Below the pieces are notes generated by a model. That model did no database searches. It worked only from the letters and a program-made list of their open reading frames with translations, and had not been told where the DNA came from. A DNA stretch of 15,227 nucleotides, from assembly GCA_024643945.1 (NCBI GenBank), contig JAHELX010000073.1, positions 1 to 15,227 of the forward strand, in the 5' to 3' direction. A program made the position numbers and the translations under genes. Below are positions 8,015-14,671 of the stretch, piece by piece; positions within the stretch are counted from its first letter, which is position 1, and the number at the start of each line of letters is the position of its first letter. This DNA comes from Anaerolineales bacterium. GTDB taxonomy: Bacteria; Chloroflexota; Anaerolineae; 4572-78; NAK82.

Positions 8015-8956
8015 TTACCTCCTGGTCTCCGCCTCGACCCGTGAAAGCTGGGTCAGCAGCATCTTGCCCAGGAAAATGATAATCAGCAATTGGATAAAGC
8101 TCAAGGCGGCGGCATACCCCTGTTCAAAGTAGGTAAAGCCGACTTTGTAGGTGTACCAGGCGATGCTTTCCGTGAAATCGCCGGGGCCACCCCGCGTGAC
8201 ACCGAAGATCAGGTCGAACATCTTCCAGGCATCTATCATTCGCAGAAAGACGGCCAGAAAGATGAAAGGCCTCATCAAAGGCAAAGTCATATTCTTGAAA
8301 GTTTGCCACGCCGTGGAACCATCTACGTGTGCCGCCTCGTAGATCTCTCGTGACAAGCTCTGTAACCCAGCTAGCAGCAGTATGGTGATAAAAGGCGTCC
8401 ACTCCCAAATATCAGCGATCAGTAATCCGGCCAGGGCCGCCGTCTTATCCGCCAGCCAATCGGGCCCCTGGATGCCTAAGAATTGTGCCAGAAGGTAATT
8501 CCAAGCGCCGTATCTGGCTTTGTAGATCATCTTCCACAGCACGCCTACTACCGTAGGGGCGATCATCATAGGCACCAGCATGAAGGTCATCGCAATCTGG
8601 CGAAACCGCTTGTGGACCCGCTGCAGGGCCAGGGCGGTGATAAAGCCCAATAGTAACTGCACGCCGATGCTGAAGACGACGAACCAGGCGGTGACGTATA
8701 AGCCGTGCCAGAAACGCGGCGTCTCGAACGCACGGATGAAGGTGCTCAGCCCTACGAACTGCAGAGGCTGTCCGGGCGCGTACTTGGAAAAGGACAGCAC
8801 CACCACGTAGAGGACGGGGCCCAGCGCAACGGCCAGGAGGATAATTACACTGGGCAGCACCAGCGCCCAAGGGAACATCCCCTTTCTCTCAAACCAACCC
8901 TGGAAGCGAGCAGCCGGACCAGCCCGGCTCACTTTCACTGCGGTTGAAGATGACAT
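8015..8956 (-). CDS. sugar ABC transporter permease (MalF/UgpA-like, CUT1)
   Basis: 313 residues. A polar N-terminus of about 28 residues is followed by transmembrane segments (first near 30-56) and the EAA loop IYEAAHVDGSTAWQTFKNMT (205-224), then LPLMRP. The order MalF-like before MalG-like is standard for CUT1 operons. GGGAGTGGAG lies just upstream of the ATG. The gene is separated from the lipoprotein gene by 387 bases, unusually long for adjacent ABC subunits; that gap contains a hairpin that may lower expression of the membrane subunits relative to the binding protein. No truncation or missing motif seen. Confidence 0.93.
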   Translation of the reverse strand: MSSSTAVKVSRAGPAARFQGWFERKGMFPWALVLPSVIILLAVALGPVLYVVVLSFSKYAPGQPLQFVGLSTFIRAFETPRFWHGLYVTAWFVVFSIGVQLLLGFITALALQRVHKRFRQIAMTFMLVPMMIAPTVVGVLWKMIYKARYGAWNYLLAQFLGIQGPDWLADKTAALAGLLIADIWEWTPFITILLLAGLQSLSREIYEAAHVDGSTAWQTFKNMTLPLMRPFIFLAVFLRMIDAWKMFDLIFGVTRGGPGDFTESIAWYTYKVGFTYFEQGYAAALSFIQLLIIIFLGKMLLTQLSRVEAETRR

Positions 8957-9343
8957 AACTCCACTCCCTCTATGTCACGCATGTCACAGACGCAACCTGG
9001 TGGTACTTGCACCCGGGGCAGAGCGTCAGCGAAGGGATACCTCTCCTTAGGTCAGTGCTCGTTCTCGCCCGACCCGCAGCGCACCAATCTCGGCGACGCC
9101 CCCCGCCGACAGCTACCAGTTCCCAGCCGCAACCGTTTCCTCGATGTGAGAGGAACGCCATGAGCTCTCGGGTGTATAGGCGTCTCAGTTGCCCGGTTGC
9201 ATCGTACCCAAGTTTTCGCATTCTCACGGTCATGCCCCTTTCTTGTCTTCAATCTGCCGCAACAGGAAGGAGCCGAGGTTTTGTTGGTAGGTCTGAGGTT
9301 CCCCGATGCCGGGGAACCCCAGGATGGAGTCAATGACGCAGGC
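8957..9343 (-). other. intercistronic region between binding protein and permease genes
   Basis: 387 bases with no gene I can support. On the transcribed (minus) strand it carries a strong hairpin close to the lipoprotein stop (9297-9318) and a motif at 9031-9046 (plus strand GAAGGGATACCTCTCC) that recurs upstream of the lipoprotein gene. An 87-codon minus-strand frame here (8970-9233) has no good ribosome binding site and resembles no family. Confidence 0.6.
9297..9318 (-). other. intercistronic stem-loop after the lipoprotein gene
   Basis: Perfect 8-bp inverted repeat, GGTTCCCC and GGGGAACC around a six-base loop, 26 bases past the stop of the binding-protein gene. No U-run follows on the minus strand, so it is not a classic terminator. 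By analogy with malE-malF type spacers, it may protect the 3' end of the binding-protein message or attenuate read-through. Confidence 0.65.
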
Positions 9344-10948
9344 TTACGGCCAGAGCCCAAGCGGAACCAGCACATCGTCAACGTAGCGCTGATACTCCAC
9401 GATCTGATGGTCGCGGCCCAGCCCGTCGGTGATCTGATCGAACTCACTCTTCATAGCGGTGCATGCTTCCTCGGCAGTGGTTTGACCTGCCCAGGCTTTC
9501 TTCGTCCACCGCTCTTGTACCTCGTAGTACCGTCCCACGCCTGGGATCTGGAGGCCGGGATATCCGTCGGCCGTGGACTTATCAATCACGTCCACGTAAA
9601 GCTCACAGTTCCACTCGCAGCCCACGCACAGGTGTGAGTACAACTTGGGGTCCATGTGCGTCTCGCGCCACGGGTCAAGCCAGGTGTCGTTGTTGCCGAC
9701 CAGTTGTGCGGTGCGGTCCTTGTCGCTGAAGAAGACCAGCACTTTGTAGGCCGCTTCTTTCACCTCAGAGGCTTGGTTGACAGCCAGGACGCGTCCACCG
9801 TTCATCTCATTTCGATGGATGACCTCGCCGTCTCTTTCAAAGCCGGGCATCTCGGCCACCGCGACCTTGCATACGGCCTGGGACAAGTTGGGATCACCCG
9901 CCCACTTCCAAACGTCCGGCCACTGGGGGACAAACATGACGCGATTGTGGACGATGATCTGGTTGCGGGCATCTTCGAACTCGAAGGAGTGAGCTTCAGG
10001 TGGCGAAGCCGTGTTGAACGTGTCAATGCCATTCTGCATTGCTTTGACACACACATCCATGTCCGGGAAGGCGTTCATTTCCTCGTCAAAGTAGTGCCCT
10101 CCCATGCCGACGAAGCGGTCTCTGAAGCCCCAGCCAGCCAGGAAACCGGCAATCTCGGCCGCTCCATAGAAGTCTTCATCAGGCCGCGTGAAGAACCTGG
10201 CCACGTCCAAGTATTGATCCCAGGTCAGGTTGTTGACGTCGAAGTCGTAGCCGTACTCTGCTTTGAAGGCTTCACGCTCTTTCGGGTCATTCGCCAGGTC
10301 GTAGCGGTAGTCCAGCAGTTTCACGTCCCCGTCGTACTGGGTGGCGTAGAGCTCGCCCTTGTACTCGTAGCACCACACGTAGGCGGGGTGGACGTCGTCC
10401 ATCTGCAGGTCTTTCCAGACCTGATCCCTGCCGCCAGGGGCGATATTCTTTAGCGGTTCCAGGTAGGGCGAGAAATCGCCAGTGTAGATAGGCCAGAAGG
10501 AGAGGACATCGAACTGGCCTGCCCCGGCCGAGAGGTCCAGGTACTGGATCTCGAACTGCTCGGAGAAGGGGTGGGCTACGACCTGGAGATCGACGTTCAG
10601 CTTTTCCAGGAGCTCATCGTGGAACGACCCCAACGTCTTTTCCTGAGCGCCAGACTCGACCGAAAGCACGACGGTCGTCGTCTTTTCCATCGGCTGAGAA
10701 GCCCAATCCTCAGGAACCTCCGCTGGCGCCTTTTCCACCTCAACGGTGACGACCTTCTCCACTTCCTTCTCGACGACGACAGTCTCAATCACGGTGACAG
10801 TTTCGCCTTCGACCTGTTTTTCTACCACCACGGTTTCGACCACTTTTTCGATGATCTTTTCAGGAGTTGGTTGAGCACATGCGGCGAGGGCAAGCAGCAC
10901 TGCTCCCATCACTCCCAAAGTCAACAGGAGCCAGAATGGCTTTCTCAC
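9344..10948 (-). CDS. extracellular solute-binding lipoprotein of a carbohydrate ABC transporter
   Basis: 534 residues, family 1 (CUT1) extracellular binding protein that delivers the substrate to the two permeases. An N-terminal signal peptide (residues 1-23) ends with the lipobox LAAC, making Cys24 the lipidated residue. Residues about 29-75 are a low-complexity linker of repeated Val/Glu/Lys/Thr steps (EKVVETVVVEK, TVIETVVVEKEVEK), which would tether the domain above the membrane and is typical of Chloroflexota lipoproteins. The binding domain follows, with WPIYTGDFSPYLEPL and a Trp-rich C-terminal half. It is somewhat longer than the usual 420-450 residues, mainly through the linker. The start is GTG, chosen because AAGGAGGA sits seven bases upstream and the signal peptide begins there (MRKPFWLLL). 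Two further strong ribosome-binding sequences lie upstream in the leader. The ligand is unknown. Confidence 0.93.
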   Translation of the reverse strand: MRKPFWLLLTLGVMGAVLLALAACAQPTPEKIIEKVVETVVVEKQVEGETVTVIETVVVEKEVEKVVTVEVEKAPAEVPEDWASQPMEKTTTVVLSVESGAQEKTLGSFHDELLEKLNVDLQVVAHPFSEQFEIQYLDLSAGAGQFDVLSFWPIYTGDFSPYLEPLKNIAPGGRDQVWKDLQMDDVHPAYVWCYEYKGELYATQYDGDVKLLDYRYDLANDPKEREAFKAEYGYDFDVNNLTWDQYLDVARFFTRPDEDFYGAAEIAGFLAGWGFRDRFVGMGGHYFDEEMNAFPDMDVCVKAMQNGIDTFNTASPPEAHSFEFEDARNQIIVHNRVMFVPQWPDVWKWAGDPNLSQAVCKVAVAEMPGFERDGEVIHRNEMNGGRVLAVNQASEVKEAAYKVLVFFSDKDRTAQLVGNNDTWLDPWRETHMDPKLYSHLCVGCEWNCELYVDVIDKSTADGYPGLQIPGVGRYYEVQERWTKKAWAGQTTAEEACTAMKSEFDQITDGLGRDHQIVEYQRYVDDVLVPLGLWP

Positions 10949-10951
10949 TTT

Positions 10952-11026
10952 TTATCCTCCTTCGGATGGAAATCCTAATGCTAGAAAGGATACTTGCCGC
11001 TCAGTTGCTAGTTTTTTGTGGTGCAA
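10952..11026 (-). CDS. possible 24-residue leader peptide upstream of the binding protein
   Basis: A TTG codon is placed five bases after the GGAGG of a perfect AAGGAGGTGA. It opens a 24-codon frame (LHHKKLATERQ...PSEGG) that ends with TAA three bases before the GTG of the lipoprotein gene, with its last codons forming that gene's own ribosome binding site. The geometry suggests translational coupling. There is no homology argument, and the frame could be fortuitous. Confidence 0.3.
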   Translation of the reverse strand: MHHKKLATERQVSFLALGFPSEGG

Positions 11027-11094
11027 CCTCACCTCCTTTCCTGGACACGAATTCAGAACCGTCGTTTTGAATCGTGCAGCTTCACCTCCTTCCC
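11021..11094 (-). repeat. tandem near-repeat carrying perfect Shine-Dalgarno sequences
   Basis: Plus-strand copies at 11021-11041 (GTGCAACCTCACCTCCTTTC) and 11074-11094 (GTGCAGCTTCACCTCCTTCC) match at 17 of 20 positions with a period of 53 bases. Read on the minus strand, each is AAGGAGGTGA plus two bases, then an NTG codon and CAC: TTG in the proximal copy, CTG in the distal one. The distal copy would encode only eight codons. Confidence 0.6.
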
Positions 11095-11231
11095 CTCCTG
11101 CAAACGTCACCCAGAATCTTTTGACAATTGCAAGAAACAACACAAGATTTTGGTCGGCCACAGCACAGAAAAGAGTTAACCATGTCAGATTGGCAGACGT
11201 CTGGTTGGTAGAGAGGCGTTCAGGGCCTTGC

Positions 11232-11249
11232 AGGAAGGGATACCTTCCT
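11232..11249 (-). other. stem-loop between ulaD-like and lipoprotein genes
   Basis: Perfect 7-bp stem AGGAAGG / CCTTCCT with a four-base loop. There is no following U-run, so it is not an obvious terminator. Together with the hairpin at 9297-9318 it brackets the lipoprotein gene and may mark an mRNA processing or stabilising site. Confidence 0.5.
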
Positions 11250-11380
11250 CTCCCTTGGAACTTCCTCGGAAAGTCCGCCATAGCGGCGACGACTCTTAGG
11301 TTCCTCATTGCAGCGTTGGGGCACAGGAGTCCCCAGATGATGGTGAGGCTTTCCAAGAGATCTCTCCAGGATAAGGTTTC

Positions 11381-12062
11381 TCACCAGTCAGCTTGAGCTG
11401 CTCCCCACAGTCGGGTAATGGTGGACCGCAGCTCAAGAGCTGATGCCGCCGGGTCCTTGGCCTGATGAATCGCCCGACCAGCGATAATGATAGAGACCGA
11501 TAGACTACGGAAGAAGGGGAGCAACTCAACTGTAATGCCACCAGTGACAGTAACCTTGAACCCCATGTCAATGAGCTGGCGGATGATGTGCCGGTCATCC
11601 TCTGACCATTCCCGGTGGGCTGCTTGTTCATCCCAACCGCGATGGTAGACCATGCGCTCTACGCCAACCTGTTGCCATTCCTTGGCTCGGGCGATGACGT
11701 CGCGGACGCCAGTCAATTCCATCAGGACTTCTTTGCCGCGATGCTGAGCCACCTCCAAAGCCGCTTCAACCGTCGCCAGCGCCGCACCACCGATAACGGT
11801 CATCATATCGGCCCCTGCATCGAAGGCCATTTTGGCCTCCAATCCTCCGACATCAGGGGTCTTAAGATCAGCCAGGATTAGCTTTGTCCGGGCAGACCTG
11901 TCGTATGGCTCGCACTGCCTCCATCCCGGCCGCTTTGCACAGTGGGGTGCCTATCTCGATCACATCCACATAGGGGTGAACTCTGAGCGCCATTGCAATA
12001 GCTAGGGGGAGCGATGTGTAGTCTAGAGCTACCTGGAGTAACGGTACTGAATGGCTTTGCAT
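11381..12062 (-). pseudogene. ulaD: 3-keto-L-gulonate-6-phosphate decarboxylase-like (UlaD/SgbH), interrupted by a one-base frameshift
   Basis: Two abutting frames (12062-11868 and 11842-11381) read as one 226-residue protein if one base of the TTT at 11883-11885 is dropped. The joined protein is a member of the OMP decarboxylase suprafamily and resembles E. coli UlaD throughout: LQVALD (9-14), DVIEIGTPLC (33-42), the DxKxxD metal/catalytic motif LADLKTPD (63-70), MELTG with Glu115, VYHR with His140, DMGFKVTVTGG (165-175) and IAGRAI with Arg196. UlaD decarboxylates 3-keto-L-gulonate-6-phosphate to L-xylulose-5-phosphate, the substrate of the UlaE homologue downstream; hexulose-phosphate synthase is the close alternative. 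The position of E. coli Arg139 is Trp143 here. As first gene of the operon, with GAGG eight bases upstream of its ATG, it would be inactive if the frameshift is real. A sequencing or assembly error is at least as likely, since both halves look fully conserved. Confidence 0.85.
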
Positions 12063-12170
12063 CTCTTGATCCTCATCGAACCTTTGTCACATTACATCTT
12101 CCAAGCAAGATTGTTTCAAAAGGTACAGTCGCGGAGGTCTGGCCATTCGAAGAAAAAGCGGTGGTTATTG

Positions 12171-12199
12171 CATATTCGTGAATTTATTTCACCAATATG
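12171..12199. promoter_or_regulatory. candidate operator O1 (29-bp inverted repeat)
   Basis: Half-sites CATATTCGTGA and TCACCAATATG (reverse complement CATATTGGTGA) match at 10 of 11 positions around a 7-bp spacer. It lies about 35-63 bases downstream of the predicted operon start. Probable binding site for the divergently encoded SorC-family regulator (inference from position and from the second copy). Confidence 0.7.
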
Positions 12200-12209
12200 A
12201 TAGCCTTAA

Positions 12210-12238
12210 CACGTTCGTGATATCTTCTCACGTATATG
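12210..12238. promoter_or_regulatory. candidate operator O2 (second copy of the 29-bp inverted repeat)
   Basis: CACGTTCGTGA, 7-bp spacer, TCACGTATATG (reverse complement CATATACGTGA). Both half-sites match the O1 half CATATTCGTGA at 9-10 of 11 positions with the same spacer length. It begins right next to the minus-strand -10 box and covers the predicted transcription start, a repressor position. Confidence 0.7.
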
Positions 12239-12240
12239 AA

Positions 12241-12269
12241 ATTGTAACACTACTTTTAAAATTTGTCAA
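12241..12269 (-). promoter_or_regulatory. sigma-70-type promoter of the sugar operon
   Basis: On the minus strand TTGACA (12269-12264), 17-base spacer, TACAAT (12246-12241): a perfect -35 box and a one-mismatch -10 box. The start would fall near 12234, inside operator O2. It faces the ulaD-like gene. Confidence 0.8.
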
Positions 12270-12386
12270 CCCCTTCTGAAGCCATAGTCAACCAACTTCA
12301 CCAGGCCAAAAATCTATGTTTATTTATATTGATCTGCGACTTGGTCACAAAACTGCTAAAACACGGCACATTTCCAGCAGTGGCTA

Positions 12387-12415
12387 TTGACAATTACATG
12401 TTATTATTGTATATT
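12387..12415 (+). promoter_or_regulatory. sigma-70-type promoter of the regulator gene
   Basis: TTGACA (12387-12392), 17-base spacer, TATATT (12410-12415). The predicted start is near 12422, leaving a leader of about 160 bases before the regulator ATG. No copy of the 29-bp inverted repeat overlaps it, so this promoter may be constitutive. Confidence 0.75.
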
Positions 12416-12583
12416 TTTAGTACATCCCTGATGTGAAACTAGAATACAAATGTGCAGCTTGCGTTTGCTCACTTCTAACTTCGGGACACGTAACAGCTTA
12501 TTCCTACCCTCTCAGTTCTGGGGTCATATTCCTCGCTGGCATGCCAAAGTCGCAGAACATGACCAGCCAAAAGGTAAAATCCT

Positions 12584-13555
12584 ATGCAAAACAATGATGC
12601 ACGGCTGACTTACCTGGCTCAAGTTGCTTCCCTGTATTATGATCAAGGTAAGAGTCAAGAGGAAATCGCCAAAGAGTTTACAATCTCAAGATCTGCCGTC
12701 TCTCGCTTACTCACCGAAGCACGTGAGAAAGGCATCGTCGAGATCGTTGTCCATTACCCCTGGCGCACCTCATCGACACTGGAGCAAATGCTTGCCTCAA
12801 CCTTTAGCCACCTCAAAGCAGTATATGTGCTGTTAACGGAGAATAGACCATACGAGGAGATGCTACAAGGGCTTGGTGTGCTGGCAGCGCGATACCTTGA
12901 TCGTATCATCTATGATGGAGTGACTATTGGTATCTCGTGGGGGACCGCTTTATATCAGATGATACGGGCGATGCGCCCGCGCTATCTGTCTGGTGTGGAA
13001 GTTGTCCAGCTCATCGGCGCTACTGGCTCAGAAAACGTACCCACTGATGGACCGATCTTGGCGCAACTCTTAACCGGTCAGTTGGGAGGACCCTGCTACT
13101 ATTTGCACGCGCCGCTGATTGTAGATAGTGAAGCTGTACGCGAGGTATTATTGCAGGACCACCACATTCAAGACACTCTGGCACGGGCTGAGCGAGCCGA
13201 TATCGCGCTAGTGGGGATTGGTACGACCAGGTCTGACCTGTCCAGTCTAATCCGAGCCGGATATGTGGACGAGGCCGAACAGGAGCGCATCCGCGCCACC
13301 GGTGCGGTGGGCGACATTTGTGCTCAACATTACTCGCTGACTGGCGAATGGCTGGATATTGATATCAATCGGCGAGTGATAGGGATCAGCCTGGATACCC
13401 TGTCCAAGATTGATACGGCAATTGGGGTAGCGGGTAGTTCGCGAAAAGGGGCGGCCATCCTTGGCGCCTTGCGAGGCGGTTATGTGAATGTATTGATAAC
13501 CAATGACCAGGCAGCGCAAAAAGTATTGGCACTGCATGAGGCGACTTCGGGGTAA
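12584..13555 (+). CDS. SorC/DeoR-type sugar-binding transcriptional regulator
   Basis: 323 residues. The N-terminal helix-turn-helix covers about 20-56 (DQGKSQEEIAKEFTISRSAV, then SRLLTEAREKGIVEI). The rest is the SorC-type effector domain related to phosphosugar-binding/isomerase folds: VTIGISWGTAL (113-123, effector pocket), VVQLIGATGS, ADIALVGIGTT and the C-terminal GVAGSSRKGAAILGALRGGY with ITND. Such proteins bind phosphorylated sugars and usually act as tetrameric repressors or activators of the neighbouring catabolic operon. Divergent placement next to two long inverted repeats at the operon promoter supports local control, with a pathway sugar phosphate as likely inducer (inference). 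The ATG has AAGG about nine bases upstream. An upstream ATG at 12559 is out of frame. Length and motifs are complete. Confidence 0.92.
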   Translation: MQNNDARLTYLAQVASLYYDQGKSQEEIAKEFTISRSAVSRLLTEAREKGIVEIVVHYPWRTSSTLEQMLASTFSHLKAVYVLLTENRPYEEMLQGLGVLAARYLDRIIYDGVTIGISWGTALYQMIRAMRPRYLSGVEVVQLIGATGSENVPTDGPILAQLLTGQLGGPCYYLHAPLIVDSEAVREVLLQDHHIQDTLARAERADIALVGIGTTRSDLSSLIRAGYVDEAEQERIRATGAVGDICAQHYSLTGEWLDIDINRRVIGISLDTLSKIDTAIGVAGSSRKGAAILGALRGGYVNVLITNDQAAQKVLALHEATSG

Positions 13556-14035
13556 GGGTAATTCTGGTTCTGACGTATTTCGAATGGTTCATCTTAGCTG
13601 CCAACCAGTCAGCACATTGCCTGCTATCTTGACTGCTGCGTGCAACGCTTGCAGCAATTTGTGCTCAATGGCGTGTCCTTAGCCTCCCGATAACACAGAC
13701 GCCTTGGGTGTGTGACCATTGTCATAGTACCAGAGCTCCAAAAACGCATAAAGATTGAAGCCCTCATGCCCCGTCGCGATGGTCTGCGAGCTGCTACCTC
13801 GCAGCGCGGCGAGGGTAGGGGTATCGTGCGAGTCAGACGTTGATCCCCAGGGAGACCAGGAGTCAAACTTTCGGAGACGTGACCTGTCTCTGGTCAAGAC
13901 GGTCCGGCAGGGAGCGATAGACTTGCCCGGTCGGTCCGCAGTCCGGCTCGTGCCGAACTACCCAATTGTCGCCGAGGCACCCAGCTTACGCAAGTAAGCC
14001 CTATGCATATTTTATATAAGGAGTGTAAGTCACTG
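13556..14035. other. gene-poor stretch between regulator and corrinoid protein
   Basis: About 480 bases without a recognisable gene. It is GC-rich from about 13760 to 13990, with several short inverted repeats. Minus-strand frames at 13679-13897 and 13624-13866 overlap each other in different registers and match no family I know; a decayed gene is possible. I see no complete cobalamin riboswitch and no strong promoter for the corrinoid gene. Confidence 0.5.
13634..13656 (+). terminator. weak candidate terminator after the regulator
   Basis: Stem TGCTGC / GCAGCA with an 11-base loop, about 80 bases past the regulator stop, followed by ATTTGTG. The stem is short and the T-run poor, so this is a weak call. 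Confidence 0.25.
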
Positions 14036-14671
14036 ATGGGTCTCGAAGCCATTTATGAAGCAGTTCTAAACGGGAATGCCAGCAAGGCAGAGAGCGAAGT
14101 GAAGACCGCCTTGAAGGCCAATACCCCACCCGAAGACGTCCTCTACAAAGCTTGCATCCCGGCTATGGAGGAGGTTGGACGCCTCTTCGAAGAAGGCGAG
14201 AAGTTCGTACCCGAGATGCTCATCTCGGCCCGGGCGATGCAGACTGCGATGGGCCTGCTGAAACCGCACCTGGCGGGGGCCAATATCAGGACGCTGGGCA
14301 AAGTGGTAATGGGCACCGTGGCGGGTGACTTGCACGACATTGGCAAGAACCTGGTCAGCATGATGCTGGAGGGTTCTGGTTTCGAGCTAGTGGACCTGGG
14401 CACGGACGTGTCTCCCCAGAAGTTCGTGGATGCCGTTAAGGAGCATGAGCCCCAGGTGGTGGGCATGTCGGCTTTGTTGACAACGACGATGCCAGCTATG
14501 GGAGCCACTGTCGAGGCGTTGAAAGAAGCAGGGTTGCGCGAGCAGGTGAAGGTGATGATTGGCGGGGCGCCCATCACCCAGGAATTCGCCGACAAGATTG
14601 GCGCCGATGGCTTTGCGCCGGATGCCAGCAGCGCCTCCCGCAAGGCGAAGGCACTCGTAGGCGCTGCTTAA
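14036..14671 (+). CDS. methyltransferase cognate corrinoid protein (MtaC/MtbC/MttC-like)
   Basis: 211 residues from the ATG at 14036. The N-terminal helical cap domain spans about 1-85 (LEAIYEAVLNG, CIPAMEEVGRLFEEGEKFVPEM split around 40-61). The Rossmann-like B12 domain carries the base-off corrinoid signature: D98-L-H100-D-I-G103, with His100 as lower axial cobalt ligand, then SALLT (145-149) and IGGAP (175-179). Such proteins carry a methyl group on cobalt between a substrate-specific methyltransferase (methanol, methylamines or betaines) and a second methyltransferase. I prefer 14036 to the upstream ATG at 14003 because the family begins with this LE.IYEAV helix and AAGGAG lies 12 bases before it, whereas 14003 has no ribosome binding site. 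No methyltransferase or activation protein is in the window, so the partner is unknown. It is unlikely to belong to the sugar operon. Confidence 0.93.
   Translation: MGLEAIYEAVLNGNASKAESEVKTALKANTPPEDVLYKACIPAMEEVGRLFEEGEKFVPEMLISARAMQTAMGLLKPHLAGANIRTLGKVVMGTVAGDLHDIGKNLVSMMLEGSGFELVDLGTDVSPQKFVDAVKEHEPQVVGMSALLTTTMPAMGATVEALKEAGLREQVKVMIGGAPITQEFADKIGADGFAPDASSASRKAKALVGAA

Larger units (their letters stand above)
10949..11380 (-). other. long leader/intercistronic region upstream of the lipoprotein gene
   Basis: 432 bases between the ulaD-like gene and the binding-protein gene. On the minus strand it contains a 7-bp hairpin (11232-11249), two near-identical copies of a perfect Shine-Dalgarno sequence followed by non-AUG start candidates, and a possible 24-codon leader frame. 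I see no convincing internal sigma-70 promoter. A 134-codon minus-strand frame (10952-11356) spans it but has no recognisable protein character before its last 25 codons. Confidence 0.55.
12063..12583. other. divergent regulatory region between the operon and its regulator
   Basis: 521 bases, clearly more AT-rich than the flanking genes, with no gene. It holds a consensus promoter on each strand, facing away from each other, and two copies of a long inverted repeat next to the minus-strand promoter. The untranslated leaders would be about 170 bases (operon) and 160 bases (regulator). Confidence 0.8.

Noticed and set aside
8970..9233. Minus-strand frame of 87 codons between lipoprotein and permease genes
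   Set aside because: The only nearby G-rich stretch is one base from the ATG, composition is Arg/Gly-rich as in random GC-rich frames, and no family is recognised.
10737..10862. Repetitive-looking DNA inside the lipoprotein gene
   Set aside because: It is the coding sequence of the Val/Glu-rich linker; the repeat is at protein level and no CRISPR or tandem DNA repeat is present.
10952..11356. Minus-strand frame of 134 codons upstream of the lipoprotein gene
   Set aside because: Starts without a ribosome binding site and shows no domain; only its last 25 codons have a good start context and are listed as a possible leader.
11868..11890. Programmed frameshifting in the ulaD-like gene
   Set aside because: A +1 shift would be needed, with no slippery stop context or internal Shine-Dalgarno signal placed as in known cases, and related genes are not known to use it; mutation or sequence error is simpler.
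12559..12597. Short upstream ATG frame overlapping the regulator start
   Set aside because: Twelve codons, no ribosome binding site and no conserved feature; most likely chance.
13845..13863. B12-box-like string CCCAGGGAGACCAGG upstream of the corrinoid gene
   Set aside because: It has an extra G relative to the cobalamin riboswitch box, lacks the following GCC, and the other conserved riboswitch elements are not seen.
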